Source: an uncultured Clostridium sp. (lineage in GTDB: Bacteria > Bacillota > Clostridia > Clostridiales > Clostridiaceae). From it: 64,000 bases of DNA. Within the stretch, counting starts at the first letter, position 1. Each line of letters begins with the position of its first letter. This document shows, piece by piece, positions 60,357 to 64,000 of the stretch. Location of the stretch: contig NZ_CAMQZG010000003.1 in NCBI RefSeq assembly GCF_947039605.1, positions 49,529-113,528 of the forward strand. Reading direction: 5' to 3'. The position numbers were made by a program, and so were the translations under genes. A model generated the notes under the pieces. The model ran no database searches. It was not told where the DNA came from and worked only from the letters and a program-made list of their open reading frames with translations.

Positions 60357-61076
60357 TTAATCTCTTGATGAAAGTTTGCTAAGTAAACTTAAAATCTGTG
60401 TATATAACCATATAAGCGTTACTGTTAAGCCAAAGGCACAGTACCACTCCATATATTTAGGCGCACCATAATTTGCTGCTTGAGTTATATTATCAAAGTC
60501 AGTCATAAGTGACATTGCTGCAAGCACAATTGCAACTAAACTAAATATTATTCCTATCGGACCATTTCCATAGAAAGGTAATGATATTCCTATAAATGAA
60601 AATACAATTGACAGTAAACTTATAACAAGCATTGATATAAGACCTATATATACTGTTTTTCTAACTTTTTGAGCAAGTGTTGGAACACTTCTATAAACTA
60701 ATAATGTAATCATAGCTACAACTATTGTCATAAGTATCGCTTGAGTTGCTATTCCTTGATACCTCACATTAAATACATTCGTAACTGCTCCAAGTAAAAA
60801 GCCTTGTAACGCTGCATAAATTATAGCAGTGAATTTTGCAATCTTAGGTACAAAAACAGTAATAATAGCAACTATAAAACTTGCTAACCCTATAATTTGC
60901 AGTGCTGAGTGTCCATTAGTTATTACCCCTGAAAAACTATACACAAATGATACCGCAACTATTAACATAAGTAAAAATGATTTTGTAACAGCACCACGTA
61001 CTGTCATTACCCCATCACTCACTTCATCTCTAGTTGCATTAATTCCCTTTAAAAGAACTGGATTTCCTTTTCTCAA
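60357..61076 (-). CDS. Bax inhibitor-1/YccA family membrane protein
   Basis: A 239-residue integral membrane protein with seven hydrophobic segments, the BI-1/TMBIM fold. The N-terminus is cytoplasmic (MRKGNPVLLKGINATRDEVS, then the first helix), followed by IYAALQGFLLGAVTNVFN and the C-terminal LMTDFDNITQAANYGAPKYM, which carries the paired Asp typical of the calcium-leak pocket in YetJ-like members. Its role in bacteria is not settled; it may conduct calcium or interact with FtsH. GGAGGAAAAAGAGATTG leads to the start. Monocistronic. Confidence 0.9.
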   Translation of the reverse strand: MRKGNPVLLKGINATRDEVSDGVMTVRGAVTKSFLLMLIVAVSFVYSFSGVITNGHSALQIIGLASFIVAIITVFVPKIAKFTAIIYAALQGFLLGAVTNVFNVRYQGIATQAILMTIVVAMITLLVYRSVPTLAQKVRKTVYIGLISMLVISLLSIVFSFIGISLPFYGNGPIGIIFSLVAIVLAAMSLMTDFDNITQAANYGAPKYMEWYCAFGLTVTLIWLYTQILSLLSKLSSRD

Positions 61077-61177
61077 TCTCTTTTTCCTCCCTTAAACCTA
61101 ACGCTAACTCTTAACGCACTCGCTAGTATATAGGCTTAATTATAACATTCATTTATTAAGCTTTTCATTAATATTTC

Positions 61178-62356
61178 TTAATATAAAATTACATAATTAC
61201 TAAAACATCTTATTTGACCATCATATTGATATTCTTTATTCGCAATTATATCTTTTATAACCGCATAATCAGAACTATCATCATCTTCCTCTGTATAGTA
61301 TGTAATCAAATATCTATTTTCAACAAAGTCCTCAAAATCCCCGATTTTTTTATTATAAATAATATCACAATCTCTATTAAAAATCCCAACAAGTTTATTA
61401 TAATCATCTAAATCCTCTTCGTAAAAAATAATACTTTTATCAGAGTCATAATAAAATTCTCCCATCCAGTTATTATGGTCAATCTTGCAAACTTCAATCA
61501 TTTTAGTTGTATTTTTTTCAAATGAATATATAAATTCTTTTCCATTTTCAAAAAATTTTTTTCTATAATAAATAACAGCCTTTGTTTCCCCAAGATATCT
61601 TACTGTTCCTTTTTTATCAATACTATCAATTATATTAAACATTAATCTATTTTCCCCAGCCTTTATACTGTCGATAAATTTTGAGAATTTAATATAATTT
61701 ATGCTATTTTCTTGTTTTATTTTTTTCTCACTATCAAAAAGGCCTTTAAAATAATAAAACTCCTTTTCCCAAGCTTCTCTATAAGCCTCCTCAAAAAATA
61801 TTGTTTCTTCTCCATCTATCTCTTCTATTTGTATATAATCCCTAGCTCCTAGTGTGAATTTTGTATCTTTTATAAAGAAACTTTCTACAGCTTCTAAATC
61901 TACTAAATATGAGAATTTATATCTAAAACTCTTGCTGCTTCTATACTTTAAAAATTGATTGCTTAAAAAATCTTGTTTTTCTATAAAAACCACAAAATAT
62001 TGTTGATTTAGTATATTTATATGTTTAATCTCTCCTTCTAAATAAATATTAAATAAATACTCTTCTGAATCACCTAGTGGATTTGCTATTTTAGACACAT
62101 TAAGAATATTTTTTTTTTTGTGCAATATAAATAAACTATTATCCTTAAAGAAAACTTTATAGTCATAATATGATTTTCCATCAATTTCAAAGGTTTTTAT
62201 AACATATTCAAAATCATTTTTTATATCATAACTACAGACATAAAAAACATCTCTTTTGTCTACTTTTCTTTTTGTTGTATAGACCAATTTTTCATCATTA
62301 CTATATATAAAGTTGAAAAAATTATTAGAATACTGTTTTAAATTTAAAAATTTCAT
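61178..62356 (-). CDS. 392-residue protein of unknown function, beta-rich
   Basis: Start at 62356 (MKFLNLKQYSNNFFNFIYSN) after AGGTGG; four codons earlier lies another ATG inside the site region. The protein is soluble, rich in Lys, Glu, Asp, Phe and Tyr, with regular short hydrophobic strands (KLVYTTKRK, YDYKVFFKDNSLFILHKKKN, YFVVFIEKQD, KAVIYYRKKF) at about 40-50 residue intervals. This spacing looks like beta-propeller blades, which is inference. No signal peptide or catalytic motif is seen. It lies between the BI-1 gene and the divergent chemoreceptor-like gene. No family recognised. Confidence 0.7.
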   Translation of the reverse strand: MKFLNLKQYSNNFFNFIYSNDEKLVYTTKRKVDKRDVFYVCSYDIKNDFEYVIKTFEIDGKSYYDYKVFFKDNSLFILHKKKNILNVSKIANPLGDSEEYLFNIYLEGEIKHINILNQQYFVVFIEKQDFLSNQFLKYRSSKSFRYKFSYLVDLEAVESFFIKDTKFTLGARDYIQIEEIDGEETIFFEEAYREAWEKEFYYFKGLFDSEKKIKQENSINYIKFSKFIDSIKAGENRLMFNIIDSIDKKGTVRYLGETKAVIYYRKKFFENGKEFIYSFEKNTTKMIEVCKIDHNNWMGEFYYDSDKSIIFYEEDLDDYNKLVGIFNRDCDIIYNKKIGDFEDFVENRYLITYYTEEDDDSSDYAVIKDIIANKEYQYDGQIRCFSNYVILY

Positions 62357-62560
62357 CCGACAAACCACCTAAATAAATTTCTCCACAATACAGTTTATTA
62401 CTTTTTTTATCGTTAAATGTATAATAATATAATAATTTTTAACATAAAATTTTATTATTTACTCTTTGTTAATATTACTTTTATAGGAAATTATTGAATT
62501 TAATAGAAAAACATATTAAACTTTTACTATACACAAATTTTAGTAAGGGGGATGAGAATT

Positions 62561-63922
62561 ATGAGCGTAAATTTTGATTTTGATGCAAGGAAAAGTCTTA
62601 AGACCGATATTACTTCAAAAATAGCTATAATTTTAACTATCGTGCTTTTAATAAACTCTTTAGCAGTTTATTTTCTTAGCAAAAATTCAATCCAAAAACT
62701 TATAGTCGGGGATTTAGCAACAGCGCCCGAAGTATCTTTAAAAATAGCTCTTTATTATTTTATTTTTTCTTTAATATTAACACTTGGAAGTTTAGTATTA
62801 ATTTGGAAACTACTTGGAAAACTTGCTACTCTTTTAAATAACTTTAGAATTCACTTTGAATTTTTAAAGGAAGGAGACTTCTTCTATCATATAAGACCTA
62901 GACATTTTCTTAGAAAAGATGAACTTGGTGCTATTGCAAGTGCTACTGAAGGCATGCAAAATTCAATAGAGGGTATGGTAACTAATATTAAAACTACAAC
63001 ACACCTTATGGAAATTCAATCAACTAACTTAACAGATGTTTCAAAAGGTTTAAGAGATTCTAGTTCTAATATAGTTGATTCAATTAATGAAATCTCTAAT
63101 GAAATTGTTGATGAAACTTCTGCTATAACAGATATTGTTAATAGCATATCAGTATTTAATAATACATTGACATCTAATGTATCTGAAATTAATACTATAT
63201 CAACTATGACAAGTAATGTTAGTAAAAAAGCTAATGAGAGTTTCAATGAAATGGCTAAATTAGATGATTCATTTAACAACTTTAATGAGATATTCTTAGA
63301 TTTTTCTTCTACGTTATCAACTATGAAAGCTAATATCGAAAAAGTTAATGATATAACTGACCTTATTAATAACATAGCTGAACAAACTAACCTGCTTGCT
63401 TTAAATGCAGCAATAGAAGCTGCAAGAGCTGGAGAAGCTGGTAAAGGATTCTCTGTTGTTGCTTCTGAAATCAGAAAATTATCAGAACAAACAAAAGAAT
63501 CTTCGTACAAAATCAATAATCTTATTGGAGATGCACTCGATAGTTCAACTAACCTTGTAAGTAAAAGTAGTAACATGAAAGAAACTTTAAACATTCAAAA
63601 AAATACAGTATCAAATGCTATTGATTCATTTAATACTATTTCTAATTCAGTTTCTGAAATTGCACCTAAAATTGATAAGGTTAACATAAGATCTAATGAA
63701 ATACTAAATAGTAATATAAATATACTTTCAACTATGAAAGATATTCATACTACTTCACTTGAAGTTTCTTCATTATCAGAAAATATAAATGTTTCTGCAC
63801 AAACAATGAAAGTTTCTAGTGAATCTGTTCTTGAGTCTGCACAAGAGTTATCAAAAATTGTTGATACAAACCTTGGTACATTCTCTCAATTCAGATTTGT
63901 TGATCCAAATAAAAAGGATTAA
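62561..63922 (+). CDS. methyl-accepting chemotaxis protein without a ligand domain
   Basis: A 453-residue chemoreceptor-like protein. The start at 62561 ([13 protein letters not shown]) follows AAGGGGG; an ATG nine bases earlier overlaps that site. Two transmembrane segments (about 18-40 and 60-85) enclose only about 20 extracellular residues, so there is no periplasmic sensor domain. A HAMP-like linker leads to a long coiled coil with the MCP signalling tip [20 protein letters not shown] and [20 protein letters not shown]. No NWETF tether is present. It may sense membrane state or an internal signal through its cytoplasmic N-terminus. No other chemotaxis genes are in the window. Confidence 0.92.
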   Translation: MSVNFDFDARKSLKTDITSKIAIILTIVLLINSLAVYFLSKNSIQKLIVGDLATAPEVSLKIALYYFIFSLILTLGSLVLIWKLLGKLATLLNNFRIHFEFLKEGDFFYHIRPRHFLRKDELGAIASATEGMQNSIEGMVTNIKTTTHLMEIQSTNLTDVSKGLRDSSSNIVDSINEISNEIVDETSAITDIVNSISVFNNTLTSNVSEINTISTMTSNVSKKANESFNEMAKLDDSFNNFNEIFLDFSSTLSTMKANIEKVNDITDLINNIAEQTNLLALNAAIEAARAGEAGKGFSVVASEIRKLSEQTKESSYKINNLIGDALDSSTNLVSKSSNMKETLNIQKNTVSNAIDSFNTISNSVSEIAPKIDKVNIRSNEILNSNINILSTMKDIHTTSLEVSSLSENINVSAQTMKVSSESVLESAQELSKIVDTNLGTFSQFRFVDPNKKD

Positions 63923-63924
63923 AA

Positions 63925-63990
63925 AAAGCTCCATCGTTTGATGGAGCTTTCAGGACGTCGACAAACTACAATGTCGATGTCCTTTTTTTT
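63925..63990 (+). terminator. tandem terminators after the chemoreceptor-like gene
   Basis: First hairpin: AAAGCTCCATC (63925-63935) with GATGGAGCTTT (63940-63950), GTTT loop. Second: AGGACGTCGACA (63952-63963) with TGTCGATGTCCT (63972-63983), one G-U pair, then an eight-base T-run. The second is GC-rich for this genome and is immediately adjacent to the first. Confidence 0.85.
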
Positions 63991-64000
63991 GTTTTTCGAT

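Noticed and set aside
61093..61130. Repeated TAACGC elements in the YccA/BI-1 leader
   Set aside because: Only two short imperfect copies, with no consistent spacing or symmetry.
63016..63594. Long Ser/Leu-rich minus-strand frame inside the chemoreceptor gene
   Set aside because: It mirrors the helical MCP coding frame, lacks a start site and has an unnatural composition.

Overview
The window is a stretch of chromosome from a low-GC Gram-positive anaerobe, almost certainly a Clostridium sensu stricto or close relative. The DNA is strongly AT-rich, AAA/TTA/ATA codons dominate, Shine-Dalgarno sequences (AGGAGG, AAGGGG) are strong, and most genes end at hairpin-plus-T-run terminators. The gene set fits too: a PPi-type phosphofructokinase, NADP-type glutamate dehydrogenase, DUF4358/DHHW/MBOAT proteins, DUF1836, DUF4250 and Cys-rich coat-like proteins. 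I see no rRNA, tRNA, CRISPR array, prophage or insertion sequence. No gap between genes exceeds about 300 bases.

Layout. 0-4.7 kb: oligoendopeptidase F (cut by the window edge), two small unknown genes, a zinc/manganese-type ABC transporter lacking its binding protein, and a convergent Fur-family regulator. 4.8-9.6 kb: PPi-phosphofructokinase, a class V aminotransferase of the cysteine desulfurase type, and a Uup/YdiF-like ABC-F protein. 9.6-19.3 kb: a Cys-rich protein, a DUF1836 regulator divergent from a hemolysin III/TrhA gene with two matching palindromes between them, a LysR regulator, a polysaccharide deacetylase, hemerythrin, a PfkB kinase, MATE exporter, GDPD, Nudix and several small membrane proteins. 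19.4-25.7 kb: TtcA-like tRNA thiolase, the ACT/PFL pair, a uracil permease with a PyrR-type RNA site at its ribosome binding site, and an ABC-F protein with one degenerate ATP site. 25.7-36.9 kb: GH1 glycosidase with a divergent GntR regulator, a second MATE, an NsrR-like regulator, topoisomerase III, a YdbS/YdbT PH-domain pair, a stand-alone flavohaemoglobin-type reductase, a GT2 glycosyltransferase and a beta-carbonic anhydrase. 36.9-43.5 kb: a Cys-rich coat-like protein, FUSC membrane protein, a Met/Gln/Asp-repeat protein and a beta-propeller histidine kinase. 43.6-48.7 kb: LTA-synthase-like, DHHW, MBOAT and DUF4358 proteins, an apparent cell-envelope polymer modification locus. 48.9-64 kb: DEAD-box-type helicase (DEGD), an azoreductase carrying a huge His/Cys-rich insertion, gdhA, SulP, ilvE, PRK06851-type ATPase, pullulanase, YccA/BI-1, an unknown 392-residue protein and a chemoreceptor-like protein.

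How it fits together. Most genes are single housekeeping or accessory units separated by terminators rather than one pathway. Four groups look functional: metal uptake with a Fur-family regulator; nitrosative/oxidative defence (NsrR-like, reductase, hemerythrin, possibly the azoreductase); envelope polymer synthesis and O-acylation; and central carbon/glycan metabolism (PPi-PFK, GH1, pullulanase). The strongest candidates for something undescribed are the azoreductase with a roughly 197-residue Cys/His insertion and a ribosome-binding-site hairpin, the asymmetric ABC-F protein, and the paired palindromes between DUF1836 and trhA. These are readings by eye; no similarity search or folding program was run.
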